A DNA stretch of 38,524 nucleotides from an uncultured Paracoccaceae bacterium (GTDB lineage Bacteria > Pseudomonadota > Alphaproteobacteria > Rhodobacterales > Rhodobacteraceae), in the NCBI GenBank assembly GCA_938049225.1, contig CALICM010000071.1:1-38524 (forward strand), given 5' to 3'. Below are positions 9,368 to 16,712 of this stretch, in pieces. The notes beneath the pieces are model-generated. The model ran no database searches. It was given only the letters and a program-made list of their open reading frames with translations, and was not told where the DNA came from. Within the stretch, counting starts at the first letter, position 1, and every line of letters begins with the position of its first letter. Both the position numbers and the translations under genes were made by a program.

Positions 9368-9731
9368 TCTTTGAATCCCTCCCCGTTTCCAATTTCATAT
9401 CAGCAAGCACGTCGTCCAATTGATCAAAACTTGCCCCCCAAAACGCCCGAAACTCCTCCAGCCAAGCGGCGGCAGCGGCCATTCGCTCCGCCTTTAGCCG
9501 CGCGGGGCGTCGCTGCTCGTCAATACCCCGCTCAATCAGCCCGGCCAGTTCCAGCACCTTCAAGTGGCGCGAGATCGCCGGTTGGCTGATCGCAAAGGGT
9601 GCCGCGATCTCGGTCACCGATGCTTCACCTTCCATCAGACGCGACAGAATGGCCCGCCGGGTTGGGTCCGCGAGAGCCGCGAAGATCGTGTCCAGATCTG
9701 CGGGTGGCTGTCCATAACCAATCATTTCCAT
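9360..9731 (-). CDS. ArsR family winged-helix regulator
   Basis: 123 residues. The winged-helix DNA-binding domain is clear: IFAALADPTRRAILSRLMEG, then the recognition region SVTEIAAPFAISQPAISRHLKVLELAGLIER. There are no metal-binding cysteines, so it resembles the non-metal SdpR-like group that usually precedes an AHSA1/SRPBCC gene, as it does here with an eight-base overlap. An inverted repeat at 9728-9752 covers its start codon, consistent with autoregulation. An ATG at 9725 is an alternative start; neither start has a good ribosome site. Confidence 0.88.
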   Translation of the reverse strand: MEMIGYGQPPADLDTIFAALADPTRRAILSRLMEGEASVTEIAAPFAISQPAISRHLKVLELAGLIERGIDEQRRPARLKAERMAAAAAWLEEFRAFWGASFDQLDDVLADMKLETGRDSKNG

Positions 9732-9752
9732 AACATATTGGCTATATTATGG
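9728..9752. promoter_or_regulatory. Inverted repeat over the arsR-type gene start, candidate operator
   Basis: CCATAA-N13-TTATGG, with the extended arms CATAAxATA on both sides. It overlaps the ATG of the ArsR-like gene and faces the promoter region of the PQQ dehydrogenase operon. Autoregulation by the ArsR-type protein is an inference from position. Confidence 0.5.
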
Positions 9753-9843
9753 ATGGCGCTCCGTCAACGACTGTCCGTTGACCCGACTCACTTCCATCGA
9801 CACTCTTACCTAATCAAACATAAGAATATGGGAGGGTACCAAG

Positions 9844-11103
9844 ATGAAACGACTGCTTGTCGGCATTTCCGCCGTTACTTTGATCGCCACGGGCGCGCTA
9901 GCTCAAACAGCGGATGTGCCTGATAATTTGGAAAAACTTTCAAATTTCCAAACCACGGGCACCACCGAGTTCACCTTTATCGAACAGGGTGGCGACTACG
10001 CCGAGGGGATCAAAAAGACGCTTGAGAGAATCACGCTCCCCGCCGGTTTCAAGATCGAGCTTTACGCCGTAGTCCCCGATGCCCGCCACATGGCCGTCGG
10101 CCCGCAGGGCATCGTCACCTTTGTCGGCACCCGCAAAGACAAGGTCTGGTCGGTCACCGATCGCAACAAGGACCGGGTGGCGGATGAGGTGAAAGACTTC
10201 GCACCCTCCCTCACCTTTGCCATCCCCAATGGTCCCTGCTTTTCGGACGACGGCTTCCTTTATATCGCCGAGCAGAACCGCGTTCTTCTGTTTCCTGCCG
10301 CCGAGTTTTTCTATGAAAGCCCGGATGTGGCGGCCTTCAATCTGGTCGCCCAGGGCGCGTTAATCCCACCTGAGGAGGAGAGCTTCAACCACACCGCACG
10401 GGTCTGCAAACTCGGCCCCGATGGGATGATCTATATCTCGCTGGGCCAGCCCTTCAATGTCGCGCCGCCCGAGAAACTGGAACTTTACAACGAGGTTGGG
10501 ATCGGCGGGATCATCCGCATGAAAACCGATGGCACGGGGCGCGAGGTTTATACCTATGGCGTGCGCAACTCTGTCGGGCATGATTTCCACCCCGTGACGG
10601 GCGAGTTGTGGTGGACGGACAACCAGGTGGACGGCATGGGCGACGACATCCCGCCGGGCGAGATCAACCGTCAGACCGCACCGGGTCAGCACTTCGGCGC
10701 GCCCTGGTACGGCGGGGGTGATGTGCGGGTCGCCGATCACGGCTATGATCAAGACGAGGTTCCTGTCGACGTGGTCATGCCAGCGGTCGAGACTGTCGCC
10801 CATGCCGCCGATCTGGGCATGGATTTCTACGAGGGCAATATGTTCCCGGCCAAATACAAAAACGCCATCTTCTCGGCGCAGCATGGCTCGTGGAACCGCA
10901 CCACGCCGGTCGGTGCGCGGGTGATGGTCACCTTCATCGACGACGAGGGCAACGCCAGCATCGAGCCCTTTGCCGAGGGCTGGATTGACGAGAATGGCGA
11001 GTACTTGGGCCGCCCGGTGGATATCGCCGAATTGCGTGACGGGTCGATCCTGGTCTCGGACGACCTGGCGGGCGCGCTCTATCGGATCAGCTACGGCGAA
11101 TGA
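9844..11103 (+). CDS. Exported PQQ-dependent sugar dehydrogenase (sorbosone dehydrogenase-like)
   Basis: 419 residues. A signal peptide, MKRLLVGISAVTLIATGALA, is followed by a six-bladed beta-propeller of the GDH-B/L-sorbosone dehydrogenase family. Landmarks are LPAGFKIELYAVVPDARHMAVGP, VWSVTDRNKDRVADEV, GVRNSVGHDFHPVTGELWWTDNQ, GQHFGAPWYGGGDVR and FSAQHGSWNRTTPVGARV. Such periplasmic enzymes oxidise sugars or other alcohols and aldehydes using PQQ. The stop overlaps the ATG of a dihaem cytochrome c, the likely electron acceptor. A GGGAGGG ribosome site precedes the ATG. The substrate is unknown and no PQQ biosynthesis genes are nearby. Confidence 0.87.
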   Translation: MKRLLVGISAVTLIATGALAQTADVPDNLEKLSNFQTTGTTEFTFIEQGGDYAEGIKKTLERITLPAGFKIELYAVVPDARHMAVGPQGIVTFVGTRKDKVWSVTDRNKDRVADEVKDFAPSLTFAIPNGPCFSDDGFLYIAEQNRVLLFPAAEFFYESPDVAAFNLVAQGALIPPEEESFNHTARVCKLGPDGMIYISLGQPFNVAPPEKLELYNEVGIGGIIRMKTDGTGREVYTYGVRNSVGHDFHPVTGELWWTDNQVDGMGDDIPPGEINRQTAPGQHFGAPWYGGGDVRVADHGYDQDEVPVDVVMPAVETVAHAADLGMDFYEGNMFPAKYKNAIFSAQHGSWNRTTPVGARVMVTFIDDEGNASIEPFAEGWIDENGEYLGRPVDIAELRDGSILVSDDLAGALYRISYGE

Positions 11104-11675
11104 TCCGCATTTTGATACCGGCACTAGGCGGGGCCCTCCTCGCCGGGGCCGCTTTTGCGCAACCCATCGGCGACCCGGCCAAGGGCCGTGAATTGGTCGG
11201 TCAATGCCGGACCTGCCATGGATTGGATGGGTTTGCCAAAATCCCAATCGCCCCGCATATCGGCGGCGAACCTGCGGCCTATCTTGCCAATCAGCTCACC
11301 GCCTTTCGGGATGGCACCCGCACCCACGAGATGATGACCGTGGTGGCTAAAACCCTGACGGACGACCAAATCGCCGACCTCGCCGCTTGGTATGCCTCGT
11401 ACACGGCAACTGCGACCCTGACTGCTGACCCAGCGGGCGCCCCCGAGGCTTGCATTGCCTGCCATGGTGCCGATGGCATAAGCCTGGTTGAAGACGCGCC
11501 GAACCTGGCGGGCGAGACCAATATCTACATCGACACGCAGCTGAAAGCCTTTCGCCTGGGCAAACGCACTCATGACGTCATGACCCCCATCGCGTCCGAA
11601 CTGACGGATCCAGAAATCCGGGCCTTGGCCGACTGGTATGCCGCAGTCGCCCTGACGATCGAGCAAACTGATTAA
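11100..11675 (+). CDS. Periplasmic dihaem cytochrome c (c4-like)
   Basis: 191 residues. A signal peptide ends near residue 20 (AGAAFA-QP). Two class I haem domains follow: CRTCH at residues 36-40 with a likely Met ligand in EMMTVVAKTL, and CIACH at 118-122 with Met161 in DVMTPIASEL. The two-domain layout resembles cytochrome c4 or c-553 types. The ATG overlaps the TGA of the sugar dehydrogenase (ATGA), so coupled translation is expected, and the protein probably passes electrons from that enzyme to the respiratory chain. Confidence 0.9.
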   Translation: MIRILIPALGGALLAGAAFAQPIGDPAKGRELVGQCRTCHGLDGFAKIPIAPHIGGEPAAYLANQLTAFRDGTRTHEMMTVVAKTLTDDQIADLAAWYASYTATATLTADPAGAPEACIACHGADGISLVEDAPNLAGETNIYIDTQLKAFRLGKRTHDVMTPIASELTDPEIRALADWYAAVALTIEQTD

Positions 11676-11787
11676 CAGCGCCGGGCAGAGTTTCGCGTCC
11701 AAGCCCAGTTTCTGCCATGGGATTGCGTAGGTTTCAAATCACGACAGGTGCATTTTTCATCAGGGCAAAGGCCGTGTGTCAATTTGT

Positions 11788-11855
11788 AATGAACTATGTT
11801 CACATTTCTGTTGACAGCAGGAGGTCGCTTACGTAAAGAAAATGAACTATGTTCA
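11788..11855 (+). promoter_or_regulatory. Promoter bracketed by two identical palindromic operators
   Basis: AATGAACTATGTTCA occurs at 11788-11802 and again at 11841-11855, exactly 53 bases apart. Each holds the perfect palindrome TGAAC-TAT-GTTCA; the second extends to ATGAAC-TAT-GTTCAT. Between them is TTGACA (11811-11816) with a weak -10 candidate TAAAGA (11834-11839) at 17-base spacing. One site is upstream of the -35 and one is just after the -10, a typical repressor layout. TetR-family control is an inference from palindrome size; no regulator gene is adjacent. Confidence 0.75.
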
Positions 11856-11872
11856 TAAATGGAGAACCTACG

Positions 11873-12190
11873 ATGATCCGCTCAACTTTATTTGCTGCCC
11901 TTGTCGCCCTGGCAGCCGTGCCTTCGTATGCGGGGCCCAGTGGCCAACATTCCGCGGCGGCTGTTGATCACAGCGCGCAGGCCGCCAGCCATGGGTCGGC
12001 TGCTGCTGTTTCGGGGGCTTCGACGGTGGCTTCGGTTCCGATTGTCGCGGTCGGCTCGGCCATCGCAATCACTGGTAGCGCCCTTGAGGAAGTCGGCGAA
12101 GGCGCGATTGGTCTTGGGTTGGACCTGTCACACATCGCGACGGGTGAAGAACCCCTCTTGCACTCGAACGCCGCACCGAAACTGGATTGA
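11873..12190 (+). CDS. Small exported Ala/Ser-rich protein of unknown function
   Basis: 105 residues from ATG 11873, which has a GGAG ribosome site; an upstream in-frame ATG at 11849 lies inside the second operator and is unlikely to be used. A signal peptide, MIRSTLFAALVALAAVPSYA, is followed by a low-complexity Ala/Ser/His stretch and a hydrophobic segment, VASVPIVAVGSAIAITGSAL, which could be a membrane helix or part of a beta or amyloid-like region. I do not recognise a family. It is the first gene of a two-gene operon with the DUF2145 protein and sits behind the twin operators, so the two probably act together in the envelope. Confidence 0.7.
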   Translation: MIRSTLFAALVALAAVPSYAGPSGQHSAAAVDHSAQAASHGSAAAVSGASTVASVPIVAVGSAIAITGSALEEVGEGAIGLGLDLSHIATGEEPLLHSNAAPKLD

Positions 12191-12210
12191 ACCAACGACA
12201 GGAGCATCCC

Positions 12211-13011
12211 ATGACACGATTGTTCTCGTTAATATACCTCGCCCTGATTGTCGCGCTACCGTCCTTCGCCTGGGCCGGCAGCAGCCAGGCCAACAGGTCC
12301 ATCCTACCGGCCGGCCAGGTTGCCGCATTCTCAAACCGCGTGCAGCAGGATCTGGCGGCGCGCGGGGCGCATGTCGCCATCGTGGCCAGGATGGGGCGTG
12401 ATCCAGCACAGCTGCCCCAAGGCATCAAATACACCCATGTCGGCTTTTGGGTTTATTCCGAAATCACGCGGGCCGACGGCAGCACGGGGCGGGGGTACCG
12501 GGTCTACAACTTGTACCAACAGGCTGAAAACGGGGCGCGCAGCGATCTTATTCAGGACAGCCCCGCCGATTTCTTCGCCGGTGCCCGCAGGCTGGACGCG
12601 GGTATCATCATACCGGATCCACGCCTGCAGAAAAAGCTGCTGAAGGTCATCGCCAGCCCGACGTATTCGGATTTGCATAACCCAAATTACGCTGTGCTGG
12701 CCAATCCGACGACCGATCAATTCCAAAACTGCACCGAGCATACCTTGGATGTGTTGATGGCCAGCCTCTATGGCACCGACGATGTGCGCCAGATTAAGGC
12801 GAACATCGCGGCACATTTCCAGCCGCAACCCATTGAAGTCACCGGGCTGAAGCGGCTTCTTGCCCCGGCTGTCTCGCAAGCCCTGACCACCACTGATCAT
12901 GGATCAAAAGTGAAAACGGCGACCTTTGGCTCAATTGGACGGTTCATGCGCGCGCACAATCTGCAGTCTGAAATGTACAGACTGACCCCAGATCAGGTCT
13001 CGCGCCTCTAG
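12211..13011 (+). CDS. DUF2145-like exported protein
   Basis: 266 residues from ATG 12211; an in-frame ATG at 12187 overlaps the previous stop codon and would spoil the signal peptide. The signal peptide MTRLFSLIYLALIVALPSFA is followed by a mature domain with YTHVGFWVYSE, GRGYRVYNLYQQ, DSPADFFAGARRLDAGIIIPDP, and FQNCTEHTLDVLMASLY. The arrangement of conserved His, Asn-Cys and Glu-His residues is reminiscent of papain-like hydrolases, but this is only a suggestion. I assign DUF2145 from memory of the family pattern. It follows the small exported protein by 20 bases and shares its promoter with the paired operators. Confidence 0.7.
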   Translation: MTRLFSLIYLALIVALPSFAWAGSSQANRSILPAGQVAAFSNRVQQDLAARGAHVAIVARMGRDPAQLPQGIKYTHVGFWVYSEITRADGSTGRGYRVYNLYQQAENGARSDLIQDSPADFFAGARRLDAGIIIPDPRLQKKLLKVIASPTYSDLHNPNYAVLANPTTDQFQNCTEHTLDVLMASLYGTDDVRQIKANIAAHFQPQPIEVTGLKRLLAPAVSQALTTTDHGSKVKTATFGSIGRFMRAHNLQSEMYRLTPDQVSRL

Positions 13012-13046
13012 GGGCAAGGTCGCGCGCGCCCAAGGAAAGACCGTGT

Positions 13047-13086
13047 CCGAGCGCATCACCCTCTCACTATTGGGTGATGCGCTCGG
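13047..13086. terminator. Strong bidirectional hairpin between convergent genes
   Basis: CCGAGCGCATCACCC and GGGTGATGCGCTCGG are perfect 15-base complements with a 10-base loop. The element lies between the DUF2145 stop and the converging DUF2461 stop. It has no T-run, so it may act as a transcript-end stabiliser or a weak terminator in both directions. Confidence 0.7.
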
Positions 13087-13103
13087 CACCCATGGCCGGT
13101 CGA

Positions 13104-13757
13104 TCAGCCGCCGAAAAACCGATAAACTGGCAGCAGCGCCTCAAACTCTTTGACGCAATTGCGCACCAGATCGGGCCGCGTGACAAACCCCCGGTCCGGG
13201 ATATCCTTCCAAGCTGAAAACCCTTTGCGGCGCAGCGCCTCGGCGTGCGGGTGGTCCTTGTCGTACCCGCGCGGCACGGTTTTGAGCGCGGGCGCGCCCA
13301 CCCGCAGACCCTTGGCGCCAAGCGCCTCGGTCAATTGCATCAACTCAGCCCCGCGCGGCCCGGCCATGTCGGTGCGAAAAGCATCCAAAGCGGCCTTCTC
13401 AAAGCCGAATATCCCGCAACCAAGCGTCAGCTTATCGGTGTCGAGTCCGAAGAACCACATCGGCGGTGCTTCCTGATCAAGCTGGGGCGCAAAGGAAATA
13501 TGGACATGTGTGTTATATGGCGTCTTATCCTTCGAGAACCGCACATCCCGGTGGATGCGAAAGACCTTGGGCGTGTGGTCGACCCCGACCAGGTCGCTCA
13601 AGCGGGCCGCGAGGGCTTGGGAAAAGGCTGCCGCGGGGTGCTTGACCTGGGTTTCATAGGTTTTCTTGTTGGCGGCAAACCACTCGCGGGTGTTGTTCGC
13701 GCTCAGGTCGTCCAGAAATCGCAGCGCTTCCGGGTCAAAATGATCAAAGTCGCGCAT
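13104..13757 (-). CDS. DUF2461 (TIGR02453) family protein
   Basis: 217 residues from ATG 13757, which follows a GGAG site; the frame continues upstream without another plausible start. Family landmarks are ALRFLDDLSANNTREWFAANK, the VFRIHRDVRFSKDKTPYNTH motif typical of DUF2461, FFGLDTDKLTLGCGIFG and a C-terminal DLVRNCVKEFEALLPVYRF. The role is unknown; the family is widespread and cytoplasmic. It lies 11 bases after the TfoX-like gene on the same strand and is likely in one transcript with TfoX-N and MAPEG. Confidence 0.87.
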   Translation of the reverse strand: MRDFDHFDPEALRFLDDLSANNTREWFAANKKTYETQVKHPAAAFSQALAARLSDLVGVDHTPKVFRIHRDVRFSKDKTPYNTHVHISFAPQLDQEAPPMWFFGLDTDKLTLGCGIFGFEKAALDAFRTDMAGPRGAELMQLTEALGAKGLRVGAPALKTVPRGYDKDHPHAEALRRKGFSAWKDIPDRGFVTRPDLVRNCVKEFEALLPVYRFFGG

Positions 13758-13768
13758 CCCATCTCCTC

Positions 13769-14113
13769 TCACGCCTTGGGCGGCAGTGCGGCCGCATGAT
13801 GCAGACACATGCCCAACCAGCGGGACAACTCACTTGCGTCACAGTCTGTGTCAGTGACATGGATGAAGCCACCCAGCTTGCGGCCGCCCTGTATTACGGG
13901 TCGGGCGGCTGGGTTCTCAAGGGCACGGGCTTCCTGATCCTTGCCAACGCGAAACATGAACCGGCGCACGTCGTCGTTATCACGTCGCGCGCCACCCAGC
14001 ATATTACCGTTCAGAAAGAAACAAACGCCGCCCATCATCCGCTTTTCGGTGATCCCCGCATGCGCCACGAGCGCGCGGCGCATGCGGTCCGCCAGGCCTT
14101 CGTCATAGGGCAT
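13769..14113 (-). CDS. TfoX N-terminal domain protein
   Basis: 114 residues beginning MPYDEGLADRMRRALVAHAG, with ITEKRMMGGVCFFLNGNMLGG, RFMFRVGKD and a terminal helix SELSRWLGMCLHHAA, as in short TfoX-N proteins. The N-terminal TfoX domain is linked to competence regulation in gamma-proteobacteria, but stand-alone copies in alphaproteobacteria have no defined role. The ATG shares one base with the MAPEG stop (TAATG), implying coupled translation. Confidence 0.85.
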   Translation of the reverse strand: MPYDEGLADRMRRALVAHAGITEKRMMGGVCFFLNGNMLGGARRDNDDVRRFMFRVGKDQEARALENPAARPVIQGGRKLGGFIHVTDTDCDASELSRWLGMCLHHAAALPPKA

Positions 14114-14511
14114 TAGGCCCAACCTGCCAAATAGACCAGAATCGCCACCGCGCAAGCCAGCATGCTGAGCGAGGTGAGGCCCGCCCCCAGCGTGCGGCCC
14201 GGCCCCTGGCCGGACCCGCGCAAGGTTGCATAATGCATCAAGCGCGCCACCAACAGCATGACACCGCAGCCGACAACGAACCAGGCCGGGGCGCCGACCC
14301 ATTCGGCCCCGGCCAGACCGATCAGCGCCAAGGGCACATACTCGGTGAAGTTCCCGTGCGCCCGCATGCGGCGCAGCAGCTCGTCATCGTCGCCGTGCAG
14401 CCAGAGGATACCGGTCTTGGCGCGCCGCAACCCAACCGCGATGGCCATCCCAACGCTGATCGCGATCAGGATGGCGGCAAAGAAAAGCGTGATCTGAAGA
14501 GTGGTTTCCAT
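14113..14511 (-). CDS. MAPEG family membrane protein
   Basis: 132 residues from ATG 14511. Four hydrophobic segments are visible: ITLFFAAILIAISVGMAIAV, EYVPLALIGLAGAEWVGA, AWFVVGCGVMLLVARLM and SLSMLACAVAILVYLAGW. The family motif region RRMRAHGNFTEYVPLALI lies between the first and second. MAPEG proteins are inner-membrane enzymes related to glutathione transferases; bacterial members of this short type are mostly uncharacterised. It begins the leftward MAPEG-TfoX-DUF2461 run. Confidence 0.88.
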   Translation of the reverse strand: METTLQITLFFAAILIAISVGMAIAVGLRRAKTGILWLHGDDDELLRRMRAHGNFTEYVPLALIGLAGAEWVGAPAWFVVGCGVMLLVARLMHYATLRGSGQGPGRTLGAGLTSLSMLACAVAILVYLAGWA

Positions 14512-14535
14512 GACCCGATCTCCCTCAACCAATGG

Positions 14536-14922
14536 CTAGGACGCCATGCTTTCATAGGTGATGACCGCAAAGCGCGCGCCCTGCGGATCGGTCAGCGTGG
14601 CCATGCGGCCGACGCCCGGCATATCCATCGGCGGGGCCAAAACGCTGCCCCCGGCATCGGTCGCCTTGGACACAGCCGCATCGACATCCGGCACGGTGAC
14701 AAAGATGGTCCACGCGCCGGCATCCTCCGGCATGGGCGAGAACCCCCCAATGGGTGTCTCGCCCACCGCGATCGAGGAATAGCTGGATCCATCCTGCATC
14801 GGCATCTCGCGGATCGTCCAGCCCAGCACATCTTTATAAAAGGCCTTGGCCTTGGCCTGGTCGGGGCCGGAATGGCCGATCCAACCGGGGTTACCAAGGG
14901 TCGTCATCTCAAGAACACTCAT
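14536..14922 (-). CDS. VOC family (glyoxalase/bleomycin-resistance fold) protein
   Basis: 128 residues with the two beta-alpha-beta-beta-beta modules of the VOC fold: GWIGHSGPDQAKAKAFYKDVLGWTIREM, then SYSSIAVGETPIGGF and WTIFVTVPDVDAAVSKATDAGGSVLAPPMDMPGVGRMATLTDPQGARFAVI. It probably binds a metal or small ligand; the substrate is unknown. It is the last gene of a leftward set with the YCII/DGPF protein and ECF sigma factor, and VOC genes are frequent companions of that type of sigma factor. A GGAG site precedes the ATG. Confidence 0.87.
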   Translation of the reverse strand: MSVLEMTTLGNPGWIGHSGPDQAKAKAFYKDVLGWTIREMPMQDGSSYSSIAVGETPIGGFSPMPEDAGAWTIFVTVPDVDAAVSKATDAGGSVLAPPMDMPGVGRMATLTDPQGARFAVITYESMAS

Positions 14923-15004
14923 ATCGTTTTCTCCTGTCGGTTTTCCCTTGCGTCAAGGCAGGGACAGACCAAGGACGTGCGAGAGTGCCACCTTCCGACA
15001 AGGT

Positions 15005-16240
15005 TCATAAATTTTCTTGGCAGGCCACCATATTGCGCTGGATGATCGTGCGCTCGGGGCCGGTTGGCGCCAGCGTTAGGGCGGTTTCATAAGCGGCATG
15101 GGCCGCCTGGGCCTGGCCAGTCTCGGCCAAAAAAGCCGCCCGCATTGTGTGAAACCAACGATAGCCCGCCAGCGGTTCTTCCAACGCCGCCATTTCGTCC
15201 AGCGCAACATCTGCACCTTGGATCTTAGCGATGGCTGCGATCCAGTTCAGACGGACGACCGGCGTCGGCTGCAAGGCATAAAGGGCGGCATACAGCGCTT
15301 CGATCTTATGCCAATCCGTTTGCTGGGCGGTCGGGGCCAGCGCATGCACGGCAGCAATTGCCGCTTGGATCTGGTAGGGCGCACTCTGCCCGCTCCGTTC
15401 CGCCTTTTGCAGCAAGCTGACGGCCTCGTTTATTGCGGCGCGATCCCAAAGACCGCGATCCTGTTGCTCCAGGGTCAATAGCGTCCCCCTGTCGTCCATC
15501 CGGGCCGGATGGCGCGCGTGTTGGAACAGCAGCAAGGCCAAAAGAGCGGCCTGTTCGCTCATCCCTGGGAACAGTTCGAGCAAAAGGCGGGCGAGGCGGA
15601 TCGCCTCGTTGCACAGGGACAGGCGGATCTGAGCGTCACCGCCCGACGTGGACCAGCCTTCGTTGAACATCAGGTAAACCATCAGCGACACCTCCCCCAA
15701 ACGCCGCGCGCGATCCTGGGGGCTTGGCGTCTCGAAAGGAACAGTATTGGCGGCGATGGTGCGTTTGGCCCGGGTAAGGCGCTGCTCCATGGTCTTCGGC
15801 TTGACCAGAAATGCCCGGGCAATCTCGGGCACGCTCAGCCCCGCGACGACCTTAAGCGCCAATGCCAACTGATCCTGACGGGCCAGGGCCGGATGGCAGC
15901 AGATAAACAACAGCCGCAGCACATCGTCGCGTACCGCGTTTGGATCTGGCAGGTCCGGCTCGTCAATATCCTGCATCTTCAGCCACTCTGCGTTGCGATC
16001 CAAAATCGCGCTGCGTCGGGTGGTTTTGCGCACACGGTCGAGCCCTGCATTCCGCGCCACGGTCAGAAGCCAGGCAAAGGGATCGGTCGGCGTGCCCGTT
16101 CGGGGCCAATCGGCGACCGCTTTCACACAGGCGTCGGCAAAGGCCTCCTCTGCCAGGTCGATGTTGCGAAACACCCGGGTGAGGGCCGCGATCGCCCGTG
16201 GGCGATGCGTGACGAAACCGGCCTCAAGCCACGCCGACAT
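15005..16240 (-). CDS. ECF sigma factor with C-terminal TPR-like/DUF6596 extension (ECF42 type)
   Basis: 411 residues from ATG 16240, about twice a normal ECF sigma factor. The N-terminal sigma region 2 has RNIDLAEEAFADACVKAVADW and DPFAWLLTVARNAGLDRVR. Region 4 has LALALKVVAGLSVPEIARAF and VKPKTMEQRLTRAKR. The rest is an alpha-helical extension starting at LGEVSLMVYLMFNEGWSTSGG, as in the ECF42/DUF6596 group. In that group no anti-sigma factor is found and the extension controls activity. It overlaps the DGPF/YCII gene by 17 bases, the hallmark pairing for the group. The earlier in-frame start (16303) has no support. Confidence 0.9.
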   Translation of the reverse strand: MSAWLEAGFVTHRPRAIAALTRVFRNIDLAEEAFADACVKAVADWPRTGTPTDPFAWLLTVARNAGLDRVRKTTRRSAILDRNAEWLKMQDIDEPDLPDPNAVRDDVLRLLFICCHPALARQDQLALALKVVAGLSVPEIARAFLVKPKTMEQRLTRAKRTIAANTVPFETPSPQDRARRLGEVSLMVYLMFNEGWSTSGGDAQIRLSLCNEAIRLARLLLELFPGMSEQAALLALLLFQHARHPARMDDRGTLLTLEQQDRGLWDRAAINEAVSLLQKAERSGQSAPYQIQAAIAAVHALAPTAQQTDWHKIEALYAALYALQPTPVVRLNWIAAIAKIQGADVALDEMAALEEPLAGYRWFHTMRAAFLAETGQAQAAHAAYETALTLAPTGPERTIIQRNMVACQENL

Positions 16241-16616
16241 TCTGCGGTTCCGACGACATGACACCCCCCGCCCAGGCGATCGGCCGTACCTCAATCCGTG
16301 CAATGGGGGACGAGATCATGCGCGCATGTTCCAGCGCCTCGTCCAGATTGGCGAACTCGGCCGCATAGAAGCCCAAGAACGCCTCCTTGGTGTCGGCAAA
16401 GGGGCCATCGACAACCAGCGGCGGGCTTTCGGGTGTGGCGGCAGGCTCGACCGTGACCGCTGACGAGGGCGGCATCAGTTTAACGGACATAAAGTCGCCC
16501 CGCGCGCCCAGCGCTTTCTGCAGGGCCTGATGGCCCGCCATCACTCGGTCCTGCGCCTCTTTGGGAAGCTGATCGAACACGCCAGCCTCGCTATAGATCA
16601 AAACGGAATACATCAT
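16224..16616 (-). CDS. YCII-related (DGPF) domain protein
   Basis: 130 residues starting MMYSVLIYSEAGVFDQLPKE. A GAGGAG ribosome site lies seven bases before the first ATG. The DGPF motif is present as VVDGPFADTKEAFLGFYAAEF, followed by EALEHARMISSPIARIEVRPI, a ferredoxin-like dimeric fold. YCII-like proteins may be small hydrolases or binding proteins; DGPF members are known mainly as targets or partners of ECF42 sigma factors, one of which is encoded immediately downstream with overlapping frames. Confidence 0.9.
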   Translation of the reverse strand: MMYSVLIYSEAGVFDQLPKEAQDRVMAGHQALQKALGARGDFMSVKLMPPSSAVTVEPAATPESPPLVVDGPFADTKEAFLGFYAAEFANLDEALEHARMISSPIARIEVRPIAWAGGVMSSEPQNVGVA

Positions 16617-16712
16617 GGTGCGTCTCCTCAACAGGTGTCCATGGTGCAAGGACGCGCGCGGAAATGCAAAACCGACAGCGGGGCGAAGTTTCTATCGCTG
16701 GCAAAACACGGG

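Noticed and set aside
11849..11872. Earlier ATG for the small exported protein
   Set aside because: It lies inside the second palindromic operator, lacks a ribosome site and would spoil the signal peptide; ATG 11873 with GGAG is better.
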